Positions 1-10,439 of a stretch of DNA of 64,000 nt are shown here, piece after piece. The DNA comes from Euptelea pleiosperma (Eukaryota; Streptophyta; Magnoliopsida; Ranunculales; Eupteleaceae). The first letter of the stretch is position 1. Every line of letters begins with the position of its first letter. A program made the position numbers and the translations under genes. Below the pieces are notes generated by a model. That model worked only from the letters and a program-made list of their open reading frames with translations, was not told the DNA's origin and did not search any database. Where the stretch lies: contig JASUTR010000184.1 of assembly GCA_035048495.1 (NCBI GenBank), forward strand, positions 790,394 through 854,393, written 5' to 3'.

Positions 1-1
1 T

Positions 2-703
2 GTTCAGGCGGAAGTTGAGGTGATGAAGAAGAAGAAGATGACCAGGTCTAAGAGGGGAGGCCCTACCTCCGACTGAGGAGATATTTACGAACGAGCCCTA
101 CAACGTTCATTTTGAGCATTTTGAGATCCAATCGGGGGCAGGTCCTTCCTCTAGGCCTGTCTCTCCAGCAGGCCCGTACACGGTGTCCTTTGGCTACATG
201 CTTGGCGGCATTCCGATCATCGGGGAGTGTTCCACGACAGATCCTGACGTGGCGGTGCACATGATCGAGCAGCTCTGTTTGCCCCGGGACTGACTCTGCT
301 ACGCTATGCCCTCGGACCCATTTAAAGCCTATGACGTCGTCAGCTGGGGGATCACCGAGGTAACCTTTGTCTCTTCTTTGTGGACTTCTCTTTAGGTTTG
401 TGTTGCTCTGATTCTGTGGTGTGTTTTGTAGAGTATTGTTGCTTTTCTGGGGCTGCGCGATCTTACGGACGATCTCCGCAATCAGCTCCACCTGGCCCTA
501 GAGCGCAAGGGAAAGCTTTCAGCTCAGGTTAAGTCGCGTGACCAGGAGGTCGCGAGGTTGAAGGCGAGCTGGCGGAGGCTCTGGAGAAGGAGAGGAACGC
601 AGCCTACAACCTCAACCTGAATCGTTCCCAACTAGCTGAGGAGAGCGAGGGGAAGAGGAAGGATGGGGACGCTCTTTGTTTTGAAGAGGAAGAGGAAGGT
701 TGA
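2..703 (+). pseudogene. Antisense coiled-coil accessory ORF, intron-containing, decayed
   Basis: This reading frame runs against the gypsy pol. A lysine-rich start (VMKKKKMTRSKRGG) shifts frame near position 74 into FTNEPYNVHFEHFE, then continues through GYMLGGIPIIGECST to a TGA at 291-293. After DVVSWGITE comes a clean 72-bp GT/AG intron (360-431). The frame then resumes with LRDLTDDLRNQLHLALERKG, a charged heptad-like coiled coil. A one-base shift near 560 leads into ELAEALEKERNAAYNLNLN and an acidic tail ending at the TGA at 701-703. Tat-lineage elements are known to carry extra ORFs, some antisense, between pol and the 3' LTR, so that origin is inferred from position. I do not recognise a catalytic domain. 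The alternative is a captured host gene fragment. Confidence 0.5.
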
Positions 704-855
704 TCATCTCCCGAAGATGATCCTCCGGCGGAGTCTTGAGTCCCTTTGTTTTTCTTGGTTTATTCCTGTAGATGCTGTATGGCACTTTTTTTTTTGTAAT
801 GAAAGGGAATTTTTGCTTAACTGTTTCCATTAGCCTTCAAGTTTGGTGTAATATT

Positions 856-1997
856 AGGTGGGCAGACGATCTGGGGGTGGTGGAGCCTTCTGCTTAGCAG
901 ACAACTCAACTGGTGTGAAGTCGTCTGATGAGCAGACGGCTAGATACCCCGAAGTCGTCTGGTGGACAGACAGCAAAACTACTCTGGGGCCGTCTGGCGG
1001 GTAGATGGCACAAATGTTCTGGGGCCTTCTGGCGGGCAGATGGCATAATTGTTCGGGTGCCTTCTGGTGGGCAGACGGCACAATTGCTCTGGGGCCGTCT
1101 GGCAGTCAGACGGCTCAACTGTTCTAGAGCTGTCAAGTGGGTAGACGGCACAACTGCTTTAGGGCCGTCTGGACACCGGACGGCTCAACTGTTCTGGAGC
1201 CGTTAGGTGGGTAGACGGCACAACTGCTCTAGGGCCGTCTAGCGGGCAAACGACACAACTGTCCTGGAGCCGCCTGGTGGACGGATAGCACAAATGCTTT
1301 GGGGTCGTCTGGTGGGCAGACGGCTCAACTGTTCTGGAGCCGTCAGGCGGGCAGACAACACGACTGCTCTGGGGCCGTCTGGCTGGTAGATGGCACAATT
1401 GCTCTTTGGCCGTCTGGCGGACAGACGGCACAACTGTTTTGGAGCCGCCTGGTGGGCAGACGGCACAACTGCTATGGTGCCGTCTGGGGGGCAGGTGGCA
1501 CAATTGCTCTGGTGCCGTCTGGGGGGCAGGCGGCACAACTACTCAACTGCTCTAGGGCCGTCTGGCGGGCAGACGGCACAATTGTTCTGGAGCCGTCTGA
1601 TGGGCAGACGGCACAACTGTTCTGGAGCCACTTGGTGGGTGGATGGCACAACTGCTATGGGGCCGTCTAGTGAGCAGACGGCACGACTGCTCTGTGGTCG
1701 TCTGGCGGACAGATGGCACAACTGCTCTGTGGCTATCTGGTGGGCAGACGGCACAACTGTTCTGGAGCCGCCTGGTGGACAAACTGCACAACTGCTCTGG
1801 GCCATCTGACGGGCAGATGGCACGATTACTCTGGGGCTGTCTGGCGGGCAAACAACATAACTGCTCTGGGGTCGTCTAGCGCAGCAGATGGCACAACTGT
1901 TCTGGAGTCGTCTGACGGGTAGACAACACAACTGTTCTGGAGCCGCCTGGTGGGCGAATGGCACAACTGCTCTAGGGCCGTCTGGCGGGCAGACGGT
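856..1997. repeat. 35-bp hairpin minisatellite, about 32 copies
   Basis: The array has a 35-bp period; for example, GCCGTCTG starts at both 1557 and 1592. Most units carry an inverted repeat, GCCGTCTG then GCGGG then CAGACGGC (8-bp stem, 5-nt loop), followed by a CACAACTGYTCTGGA spacer. The stem arms explain the long open frames in several frames on both strands, which I do not treat as genes. It lies between the gypsy integrase and the antisense ORF, where Tat/Ogre elements commonly hold tandem repeats. Confidence 0.93.
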
Positions 1998-2029
1998 TTA
2001 ATTATGAGTGCTAGGTCATCTCTTAACCT

Positions 2030-2745
2030 GTTTGAGGTGTCTTTTCACACAAGTTGGGACTTTCGCTTAGTGATATTCCTCCCGCTGGGGTCAACGTACT
2101 GATCGGCGGTCAGATGCATCGGCCTTCTGAGAGGACTTACTTTTGATGGGGTATCCTGTTGGCTATCAGGAATCCTAGCCCATTGATGGGACTTTTTTGA
2201 GTGTAAGGTCATTTCTTGGCCCATCGAAATGGTTGAGCAATATTCCTCCTGCCGAGGTCAGTGTACTGATCGGCTGTTGGACGCATCGGCCTTCTGAGAG
2301 GCTGACTGCAAATATGATCTGTTCGATGTTCCGTGCATTGGGGTCATTATAACCCTCGATGTAAGAACACATCGGCCTTCTGAGAGGACTTACTTTTGAC
2401 GGGGTATCCTGCGGGCTGTCAGGAATCCTGGCCCATCGATGGGACTTTTCTGACTGTAAGGTCATTTCTTGGCCAGTCGAAATGCCTTTTCCCACTGGTT
2501 GGGGCTATTGTTGAGCAATATTCCTCCCACTGGGGTCAGTGTACTGATCGGCGGTTGGACGCATCGACCTTTTGAGAGGCTGACTGCGAATCTGATATGT
2601 TAGATGTTCTGCGCATCGGGATTATTATAGCCCTTGATGTAAGGACACATTGGCCTTTTAAGAGGACTCGCTTTTGGCAGGGTATCTTGCAAGCTGTCAG
2701 GAATCCCGGCCCATAGATGGGACTTTTTTGAGTGGTGGTTTGATA
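2030..2745 (-). repeat. Imperfect 250-280-bp tandem repeat in the gypsy 3' non-coding region
   Basis: The block CATCGGCCTTCTGAGAGG with its surroundings recurs near 2115, 2368 and 2646 (last copy diverged), and the CTGATCGGC block recurs near 2098, 2268 and 2542. Spacing varies between about 250 and 280 bp, so this is a diverged tandem array of roughly two and a half units. It sits just downstream of the integrase stop. No coding potential is evident. Confidence 0.8.
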
Positions 2746-2780
2746 GCTGAATTATTTTCGAGACTGAATGAGATCGTATT

Positions 2781-4000
2781 TCATTGATAAAAGATGCATA
2801 AATTGAAGGCATTCCAAGGCCTTTCAAGTACATTTCCTTTACTGGTCTTTAAGAAATACGCTTCTTGTTGTCCGATGCGATCCACGATGTAGGGGCCTTC
2901 CCAGTTTGCTCCTAATTTTTCGCTACCATCCTCCTTTGTGTTATCGAACACCTTTCTAAGCACAAGATCTCCAGGCTTGAAAGTTCGACTTCTGACTCGC
3001 CTGTCAAAGGACCTCTTGATTCTCTGCTGGTAATCTGCGAGCTTTAGCACCGCTTGCTCCCACCATTCTTCTAATAAATCCTTATCATGGGCTAAAATCT
3101 CGTCGTTGTTGCCCGACTCCACGGCCTTAGATCTGGATGTAGGAATCAACGCCTCAGTGGGGATTACTGCCTCAGCGCTGTAAGCTAAGGAGAAAGGTGA
3201 CTCCCCGGTAGTCCATTGGGGTGTGGTTCTGTAAGCCCAAAGGACCCCGGGAAGCTCTTCTACCCATCTTCCTTTGGCTTGCTCCAGCCTCTTCTTCAAG
3301 TTGTCGAGGATAGCCCTGCTTCCTACCTCAATGAGCCCATTACTTTGGGGGAATCTTGGGGTGGACAAGCTCCTTTTGATGTTCAAGGCTTGACAAAGCA
3401 CTTTGATCTCTGTAAGCGTCGAATTGACTCCCGTTGTCAGTTACGATCTCTTGTGGCACTCCGAATCTACACACGATGTTCTCCCATAGAAATCTTCTGA
3501 CGTGAGAGGCGTGAGCTTGCACCAGTGGGATAGCCTCAATCCACTTGGTGAAGTAATCGGTAGCGACTAGCAGGAAGCGGACGTTGCCAGGAGCTCTAGG
3601 GAAGGGTCCCATTATATCTAAGCCCCATTTGGTGAATGGCCAAGGGCTGAATACAGTGTGCATTTCTTCTGTCGGGGATTTCAAAATGGGAGAATGCTTT
3701 TGGCAGTTGGCGCACTTTCGTACGAACATCTTGGCGTCCTTCTGCATGTATGGCCAAAAGTAGCCCTGAGATATAACTTTGTGGGCGAGGGTCCTCGCCC
3801 CTGAGTGGTTTCCACACTCACCGGTGTGGATTTCTTGCATTATGCCTTTTGCCTCACTCGGAGTGACACACCTCAAGAGAGGGCCCAAAGTAGACTTCCT
3901 GTATAGGTCCTGACCTATCAGAGTGTACCTCCCAGCAACTCGTTGTATCTTCCGGGCCTTAGATTTCTCGCTAGGAAGCTATGAAGTAGAGAGATACGAG
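2781..4000 (-). pseudogene. Gypsy integrase (pol 3' part), frameshifted
   Basis: Minus-strand reading begins with the RNase H-integrase linker (SWVDELRSYLSTS, then a stop) and RKIQRVAGRYTLIGQDLYRK. The HHCC zinc-binding module follows (HTGECGNHSGARTLAHK ... KCANCQKHS). In the DDE core both aspartates are visible in GLDIMGPF and VTDNGSQFDA; the frame then shifts near 3390 into PRFPQSNGLIEVGSRAIL, which keeps the glutamate. The C-terminal part runs through FKPGDLVLRKVF and WEGPYIVDRIGQQEAYFL to RPWNAFNLCIFYQ, close to the usual gypsy ending. At least one stop and one frameshift make it non-functional. Confidence 0.9.
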
Positions 4001-4059
4001 CGTAATTCATCGACCCAGCTGGTGTCGCCCCCAGTGTCTGACTGCTGGCTCTTAGCTGT

Positions 4060-4300
4060 CACCTGGTAAATGGCCACTTGTCGGCTAATAGCCGCCTGTT
4101 GGTATTGCTCCACCCACCGAGTCTTGGCCGTCTGGTCGTCAGTGACCGCCTGCTGGTATTGCGCTGCCTGTCGACTCCTGGCCCTCTAGTCGTCAGGGGC
4201 CGCCTGCTCGTCAGTGGCCGTCTGGTCGACAGTGGTCACCTAGTCGTCGTTGGTTATTTGGCCAAAGTGGGTGCCTTTACGACCCTTGTCTGCCTGCCCA
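4060..4300. repeat. GC-rich imperfect repeat replacing RT/RNase H
   Basis: Words such as GGCCGCCTGCTGGTATTG and CAGTGGCCGTCTGGTCG recur at irregular spacing of roughly 20-30 bp between 4075 and 4260. To the right RT is recognisable up to the FGLKN block (about 4310); to the left the sequence resumes at the linker before integrase. The YxDD half of RT and all of RNase H are therefore absent and this filler occupies the junction. Its composition resembles the repeat in the same element's LTR (9700-9955), but I cannot align them confidently. Confidence 0.6.
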
Positions 4301-4895
4301 TCATTTGGTACCCTTGGGTTCTCAAAGGGACGAATGCTGGGTTGCTCTCGGATTCTTCAACCCGAACGGCATTGCTGTATAGCAAAACATGCCTCGCTCG
4401 GTCGTGAAGGCCGTTTTCTCTTAGTCGGGGCCGTATAGTGGAATCTGGTTGTACCTTGAATATTCATCCATGGAGGATAGCATTTTGTACCCGGTGGTTG
4501 CATCCACCAGCTGGTCAATCCTTGGCAGCGGATAGGGGTCTTTGGGACACGCTTTGTTCAAGTTTGTAAAGTCGATGCACACCCTGATCTTGCTGTTCTT
4601 CTTGGGCACTGCAACTACATTTGCAAGCTATCTCGGGTTACTCACTTCCTTGAGGAATCCTACCTTTAGCAGCCTATCGATCTCATCTCGTATAGCTATC
4701 TATTTTTCGGGTGCAGTCCTCTTCAGTTTAGCTTGCGGTGAGAGACTTCGAGGTCAATTCCCAGCATCTCTTCGAGTCACCAGGCGAACACGCTCTTATT
4801 TGCTGTGAGGAACTTTGTTATTTCTTCTTTCTCTTCGGGGGTTAGCATTGAACCGATGTAGGTTATTCTCGAATCTTCTTTGGTTCCGAGGTTCA
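4300..4895 (-). pseudogene. Gypsy reverse transcriptase, N-terminal half only
   Basis: The minus-strand frame resumes exactly at the solo-LTR junction with LGTKEDSRITYIGSML, then KFLTANKSVFAW, an in-frame TGA, and EEMLGIDLEVSHRKL. After more damage comes KIRVCIDFTNLNKACPKD and YPLPRIDQLVDATTGYKML, then SSMDEYSRYNQIPLY and EKTAFTTERGMFCYTAMPFG. These match RT fingers and the first palm motifs of gypsy elements. The YxDD active-site motif is missing because the sequence breaks off near 4310. It cannot encode an active enzyme. Confidence 0.88.
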
Positions 4896-7600
4896 TGAAA
4901 GTAGGGTTTTTTATGCGTCGTTGGTTACGGAAACCCTAGAATCAACAAGATTTATAATTTATCCGAGATTTCCTGCAAAATTACAGGTTTGTATTATGGA
5001 GAGTATGTCGGATGTCGATCCGCACTCGGGGTTAGTAGGATTATCGCATCAAAGTACATGAAATGATGGATTTTAGCAAGAGTTTCATGAGGAAATCATG
5101 GAGAGGTGAGAGTGGTGAGAGATCGGGATTTTTAAAACATGCTTTTCTTTTGATTCAACTGTCGCAAATCACAACATCAACGAGAAAGAAACAACAAATG
5201 CAAATAACTCCAAACAAATTTTATTCATTAATCAAAATGCGAAATACAACTCATTCAAAGAACCATATACTGACCCTAACTAGTAAGCGGTAACAAATCT
5301 ATAGAGAGAAGATGGGAAAACCCACTTTTTAGAGAGAGAATTGGAAGAACAACTAGAGAGAGAAATTAGAGGGAGAAAAATAGAGAAAGTCTTACCATGA
5401 TTCGGCCCTTGAGGATGATGGGGACCATGAATGGAGCCCGGAACGTTCCCCGAGTTGCTGCCTATGTGGGGAGATGGAGGCTTGTGTACCCAATACAACC
5501 TGAAGTTGTAATAGAGATCGCCAAGGATAGGGATTGTAGCGGAGTCGGACAATAGTGCAGCAAAGCTGGATGGCATGCAACGTGGAGATGAGGGCAAAGG
5601 TGTTGGAGAACCACACTCAGATCAACAAGGAGGCGATGTAGATTGTCACGTGGTGGTCTGCACCACCAGAAATGCTAGGTTGTGGATTGAAAAAGAGCAC
5701 GATGTGAGGACCATACCTGCAACTAATGGTTGCAGGTCATGGTGGTTGCTTCTAGATCAGATCATGAGGCGGAGGCGGTGATCAATGGAGGGCACGGTGA
5801 TGACAGGTAAGAGGAACGTCTTCCTCTCTTCTTCTCTTCGTTTTCTTCTCCTCTTCTTTTTTTTTTTCTGGTTTTCTGTGGTAGCTGCTGGTGCGTGGTG
5901 GAGTTGCAGCGGCTAGAGGAGATGAAGACGGTGGAGCTATGGGTGGAGAAGGGCGGTGGCTGACTATGCTACTGCTAACAACTGAAGGAGACGAAAGGCA
6001 GCATTAAAGAAGGGATGGATGACGATGACGAGGTTGCAGGCACGCCTGCAACTCGAGATGGAAGCCACGGTGTGACAGAGATCGCCCAACAGCTGAGAGG
6101 GATGAGGGTTGTCGAGCTGCCGAATCGGTGGAGATGCTAGCAGACCTGCAACTTTAGACTGTTGAGGAGCGTTGGAGATCCAGTCCGTGAAGGAGAAGAG
6201 AAAACCATGAGAGAGGGTCGTGATGGTGCTGCTGTTGGTTGTGACAGAGAGATGCTGGTGTTGCAGGTTGCAACACCAGTCCAAGAGGTGGTGGAGGACG
6301 GCAAGGTGATGGAGAGGGGAGGTGCGTCTTCAACGAATCCTCACTTTTCTTCTTCTTCCTTCTACCTTTCTTTTTCGATTTTTTTCTTTGGTGGTGCGAG
6401 AAGAGCAAGGGGCGGTAGTGAGTTGCAGACTGCAGCTCATTGAAAGAAGATGGAGAGGGCGACTAGGTTAGAGAAAGTGGTGAGAGAGAATGAGATTAGG
6501 GTAAAAACGTGGAGAGTTATTTTTGGAGGAGGCGTCCCAATGCAAATGGAAAGAGTGGGTTTTCTTTTATAGAGGAAACGGTTTGGGCCAAAATAGGAAT
6601 CAGGGAGGAAGAGAGACGGTTAAGAGAGAGAGAGCTCACTTCTCTTTCTCCTCTTGTGGACCCCACTATGTGATGGGCAGCAAATACATGGGAATTAATC
6701 CCATGCATTTTCAAATGGCTTGGCCTCTTTACACATTGCTAAGCCCATGGGCCCTTACCTTAGCACTTCAGCAAGTGCATGGCTGCCCCCTTTGCCTCAT
6801 GGCCCTGCTGCCACCCTTACAATATGGACCCCACTTTAGCAACTTCAGCTTCTACTTGTCTTTTCCTTCGCTTGGTCCAACTTGTCCTCTCCCCAATAAG
6901 GTGAGATGCACCCTATCAATACCTCCAATGGAGGATATTTCTTTGTGTAGTGGACTATCCTTCCACCCTCTTCTTCATTAGGTAGGATATTATCCCATGC
7001 ATCTTTAGCTTCTTGTCCATTGGAGTTTTATTTTTGGTTCTAGGATATGGGCTTGGGCCCATTGAAGCTAATGAGAAGTTGTTCTCCACAAAACTATCAA
7101 GATCTTTTGAATTTCATGTTGTCTCATGCTATGAGGTCACCACTCGCCCTGCAACTTGTATAGCCTTGGCCCACATATATCTTTGGCTCGTTATCTCGGC
7201 CAATCCATGGAATCATGTGTAGCAATTTGTGTGTCCACTGGTTCTTTGATTATCCTTTCGCTTGGCCTACTCTTGGCCCATATCTTCTTGCCTTAGCTTG
7301 CTTGGCTATTTCAGCGTTGATAATGACTTTTGTGGTCAATTTTGGGCCCGCATGCCATCAACATTTCCCAATTAGTGCTCCTACGATAGAAAAATCGCAT
7401 AATGAGAATGACTTCGCATGTGGGTCAAATAAATGCGTATGAATGCATACAAATATACCATTTTAATCAAAAAAGTGTGTTCTACGGAATGAGAGAAACT
7501 CTGACGTAGAAATGTTGATAAAAAATGCAGTTTTACGTAGGAGAGTGTGATAACCCTAGAAAGATAATTGCTTAAAATAAGCACTTTTGAGCGAATATCA
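4896..7600 (-). mobile_element. Solo LTR, 2.7-kb family (copy 1)
   Basis: In minus orientation it starts TGATATTCGCTCAAAAGTGC and ends CCCTACTTTCA, 2705 bp. It is flanked by a perfect 5-bp TSD, GTTCA at 4891-4895 and 7601-7605. Removing it with one TSD rejoins the gypsy pol frame (VESVEEVN to LGTKEDS). The second copy at 29951-32658 has matching ends and near-identical length, so these ends define a complete unit. No protease, RT or integrase is present; TG...CA ends with a 5-bp TSD point to a solo LTR. It is purine/pyrimidine-biased and carries several GTTGCAGG...CCTGCAAC palindromes (near 5718, 6033 and 6257). Open frames inside are low-complexity and not called as genes. Confidence 0.92.
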
Positions 7601-8845
7601 GTTCACCTCCTCTACCGACTCTACTGTGGGCTTTTCCCATTCTAAATTCTCCTTCTTTCTTTCATCCGAAAAAAGCCCTGTAGGCTGCTATGCTGAGATA
7701 TTAGCTGACGACCTTCCCGCTGATGTACCGGGTAGGTCGGAAAGAACTGTTGAAGTCTTTTCTATAGTTGGCAGATGTCGAGCCGCCAGTTTGTTATCTA
7801 TGAGCTCGCGGCCGCATGCTACTTCTGACATGAGTACGTCGGGTAGAAGCGTTCCCTAGTATTTTGCTCTAGATGGTGGCCTTCTGCCATAGGTAGCGAG
7901 CTCGCTGAGGTGAGGGCTATCGAGTAGCATCTCTTGGCTGAAACTTTGTCTCCCCTGATCTCCATGGTCCCCTATTCGGTGGGAAACCGGATCATCTGGT
8001 GATAGGTGGAGGGGACAGCATTCATCTCGTGAATCCATCCTCGTCCGAGAATGGCATTGTAGGGAGATTGAGTGTCGATGACCATGAACTGAGTCATGGT
8101 AGTTACCAGGCCAGATCTGACTGGCAGAGTGATTGTTCTCCGAGCGTACACCTTTTGGTCGTTGAATCCGATCAACGGGATGTTGGTTCGCTCTAGTGAA
8201 GTAGGAGGCAGCCCCATTCTCTTGTACGCTTCAATTAATAGGATTTCGGCCGAGCTTTCAAGGTCCACCAGGATGCGATGCACTTCATGTGTGCCAATCG
8301 GGAGGGTCAGGATTAGGGCGTCATCGTGTGGATGCTCCACCCCTTTTAGATCCTGTTCGGAGAAACTGATGATGGAATCCATGTTTGTGTCAGTAGGATC
8401 TGTTAGCTCAGACATCCGGGGGCCTTGGCCTAGGTTATACACCTCTATAGCTTCTTGAAGCTTCTGGATCTTGGCCATCCGTTGTCTTTCTTCCTCCTTG
8501 CATGATAGCTGTCGGACGCCGCTGTGTATGATGTCGATGATCGCTTGTTACGTCTCGATGCTTTACCGGATGCTCCTCACCGTAGTTATCTGATGCATAG
8601 TCTGCGTTGATGGGTTGCTTCTCTATTTGGCGTCTGAGCTAATCATTCTCTCTTCGTAGTCTCTCTATTTTCAACAGTTGAGCCTCCTGGTCATTCCTAG
8701 CTCCTCTTCTTTCTGTCAAGGTGTCTCTTAGGTCCGCGTCGCGATGCGACTTTTCTTCTTCGGGCACTGGTTTGACGTGTTACCACCATCGCTTTTTCTC
8801 TATCATGCTAGGAAGCTTCTTGTCACTTCCCACATATGGCGCCAT
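7601..8845 (-). pseudogene. Gypsy gag remnant and retropepsin-like protease
   Basis: Minus-strand reading from 8845: a short gag remnant with a coiled stretch (ARNDQEAQLLKIERLRREND, stop, LRRQIEKQPIN), then the protease region from about 8478 to 7972. Landmarks are HPHDDALILTLPIGTHEVHR, the active-site region VDLESSAEILL, and YNAILGRGWIHEMNAVPSTY. In related elements the active site reads D-(N/T/G)-G-S-S; here the Asp is kept but the next two residues are L-E, so the site is probably dead. The frame reaches EKPTVESVEEVN at the solo-LTR insertion. Only about 360 bp separate the primer site from the protease, so most of gag is deleted. Confidence 0.85.
8829..8845 (-). promoter_or_regulatory. 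Primer-binding-site-like sequence of the gypsy element
   Basis: On the minus strand TGGCGCCATATGTGGGA follows the LTR end by five bases. The TGGCGCC start matches the conserved sequence just inside many Tat/Athila 5' LTRs. The rest does not match a tRNA 3' end well enough for me to name the primer. Confidence 0.6.
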
Positions 8846-9366
8846 AAGATGTGGGGCAAAAATTATAATCTCACCCTCCCACCCTCAAAGTCAACAGATG
8901 TTTTCTATTAATAGAATCTTTTCTTTTGGTACATAAAACCTCTTCACACTCCAAACAGCTCTACAAATCTCAAGCAAAAGATGTCCGACTCTAGGAAAAT
9001 CGCCTATGCAAGGCTGAAGTCGGTTGCCAATGAGAGAGTGGCCGTAAAAAGCCTTCTCCATCTTCAAGACTCCATCCTTTCGCCTGCTCAACTCCAGATC
9101 TGCTCCTGCTCCTCGATCACATCCTCTGAATCAAGGTGGGTGGTGTACCTGCCAAAGACACTCCGACGATCAAGTCAGAAAAGGCTCCACTGCGGTAAGA
9201 CACACACAAAGGTTCTCTCTCAAGGAAAGGGAAAGGTAGTTTCAAATCTCCCCATCCCTTGATCTCTCTATCTCTCTCTTCTGATCTGATTTGGTTCTCT
9301 TTCTCCCTTCTCTAGTGAGGGAATTGTTCTGGAAAAAGATCCCCTTTCTGTAAGGGAGGGGTCCTC

Positions 9367-9374
9367 TATTTATA
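9367..9374 (-). promoter_or_regulatory. TATA box of the gypsy LTR promoter
   Basis: The minus strand reads TCTATAAATAGAGGACCCC, a textbook plant TATA box about 650 bp from the LTR start. U3 lies to the right and R/U5 to the left. Confidence 0.75.
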
Positions 9375-9699
9375 GACCCCGTCTCTGTTTTTCTCTCTGT
9401 TCTGTTTTCAAGTCACTTTTCATTTGCCGGGTCAGAGGTGGCCCGCTCACTGTTGTTCCTTCCCGCTTCTTGTTAGTGGTCTATTTTTGTGTTTGATGAA
9501 TGTCCCTCTCTGTCCCGAAAGGAGAGGGCCGGCCCAGACCGCTCTTGTCCACCTTAGAACCCTATCTCTGTCCCGGGGCCCATGAATATCTGGCCAGTAT
9601 GGCTTGACTGGTGGATTTGCACAGTTTGACAATCCAGGACTGTCCGGTGATCATGGTCTGCCAGCTGGTTCCAAGTCGTCAACTGGAATTGGGTTATCA

Positions 9700-9955
9700 C
9701 GTGGTCTAGGATCTTCAGGAGATCTTGGGCCGCCAATTGGTTCTGAGCCGCCAGCTGGTCGAGGGCCCCCAGCTGGTTACGAGCAGCCAGTCGGTCACGA
9801 GCCGCCAGCTGGTCATAGGCCGCCAGCTGGTCACGAGCCACTAGCTAGTCACGGGCCGCCGTATGGTTATGAGCCGCTAGCTGATCATGAGTCGCTAGCT
9901 GGTCACGAGCCACCAGCTGGTCACGAGCCGCCAGCTGGTCAGTACTCCTACGGAG
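9700..9955. repeat. 18-bp minisatellite in the gypsy U3
   Basis: The unit is GAGCCGCCAGCTGGTCAC, repeated about 13 times with point changes, each unit centred on the palindrome CAGCTG. Because 18 is a multiple of three the array is open in several frames and gives a PPAGHE-like repeat; this is not a gene. Confidence 0.92.
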
Positions 9956-10214
9956 CATCCAATGAAGGACTATTGTGCCCCGAATCTGCCATGTGCCATA
10001 GAGGTGAAATTATGGTACCCACATGTATTATACATACTTTGTGTGAGATTGTGGATTCGAGTGTGTGATTCGATGTGCTTCCAAATCGGTGTGTGTGTGA
10101 TCGTGTGGGAATAGTGTGCTTGTAGATTTGAGGCATGAAGATACAAAAGGCATGATCAGACAATGACTAAGATTCATGGGTGTATTGAGTCAGTGTCCCA
10201 TGAAGTACGTCATG

Positions 10215-10387
10215 CAGGGGCGGAACTAAGAAGGGGATAGGGGGGATGTGCCCCCTCAACTTTCAATATCATTTTAAATTTTTTATTCTAACAATTCGCT
10301 TAAATTTTAGTTTAATGACCCCCCAACACCCACCATATACTATAAGGATTGTGCCCCCCTTTGAACAAAATCCTGGCTCTATCGTTG
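10215..10387. mobile_element. hAT-like MITE, 173 bp
   Basis: The left end is CAGGGGCGGAACTAAGAAGG and the right end, reverse complemented, is CAACGATAGAGCCAGGATT, a diverged terminal inverted repeat. Subterminal G-rich and C-rich runs (GGGGGG and CCCCCC) follow. The flanks are ACGTCATG (10207-10214) and TTGTCATG (10388-10395), matching at 6 of 8 positions. An 8-bp duplication with CAGGGGCGG-type ends is typical of hAT MITEs. Confidence 0.65.
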
Positions 10388-10439
10388 TTGTCATGCATGG
10401 GTAACTTTTGTACTCAGCTTTTCATATTGCACTTTCATA

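Larger units (their letters stand above)
1..10023 (-). mobile_element. Degenerate Ty3/gypsy (probably Tat-lineage) LTR retrotransposon
   Basis: Read on the minus strand, the order is 5' LTR (10023 to 8850), primer-site-like sequence, gag remnant, protease, RT, integrase, then a repeat-rich 3' region with an antisense ORF. The integrase motifs, the accessory antisense ORF and the repeat-rich 3' region suggest the Tat lineage; this assignment is inferred without a tree. The 3' LTR and left TSD lie outside the window; the right flank is TGTAT at 10024. The element is dead: gag is mostly missing, pol has stops and frameshifts, RT/RNase H is deleted, and a foreign solo LTR interrupts pol. Confidence 0.85.
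8850..10023 (-). repeat. 5' LTR of the gypsy element
   Basis: In minus orientation it begins TGTGGGTACCATAATTT (at 10023) and ends GCCCCACA (at 8850). The gypsy solo LTR at 44827-46173 begins TGTGGGTGCCGTATTTT and ends CCCCCACA, which supports both borders. It holds a TATA box at 9367-9374 and an 18-bp minisatellite in U3. Length is 1174 bp. Confidence 0.85.

Noticed and set aside
854..1964. Many overlapping open frames of 70-140 codons on both strands
   Set aside because: They arise from the 35-bp hairpin minisatellite, whose inverted arms keep several frames open.
5964..6443. Open frames on both strands within LTR copy 1
   Set aside because: Purine-rich low complexity; no counterpart in copy 2 and no domain.
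9554..10068. Open frames with PPAGHE or LAARDQ repeats
   Set aside because: Product of the 18-bp minisatellite in the gypsy U3.
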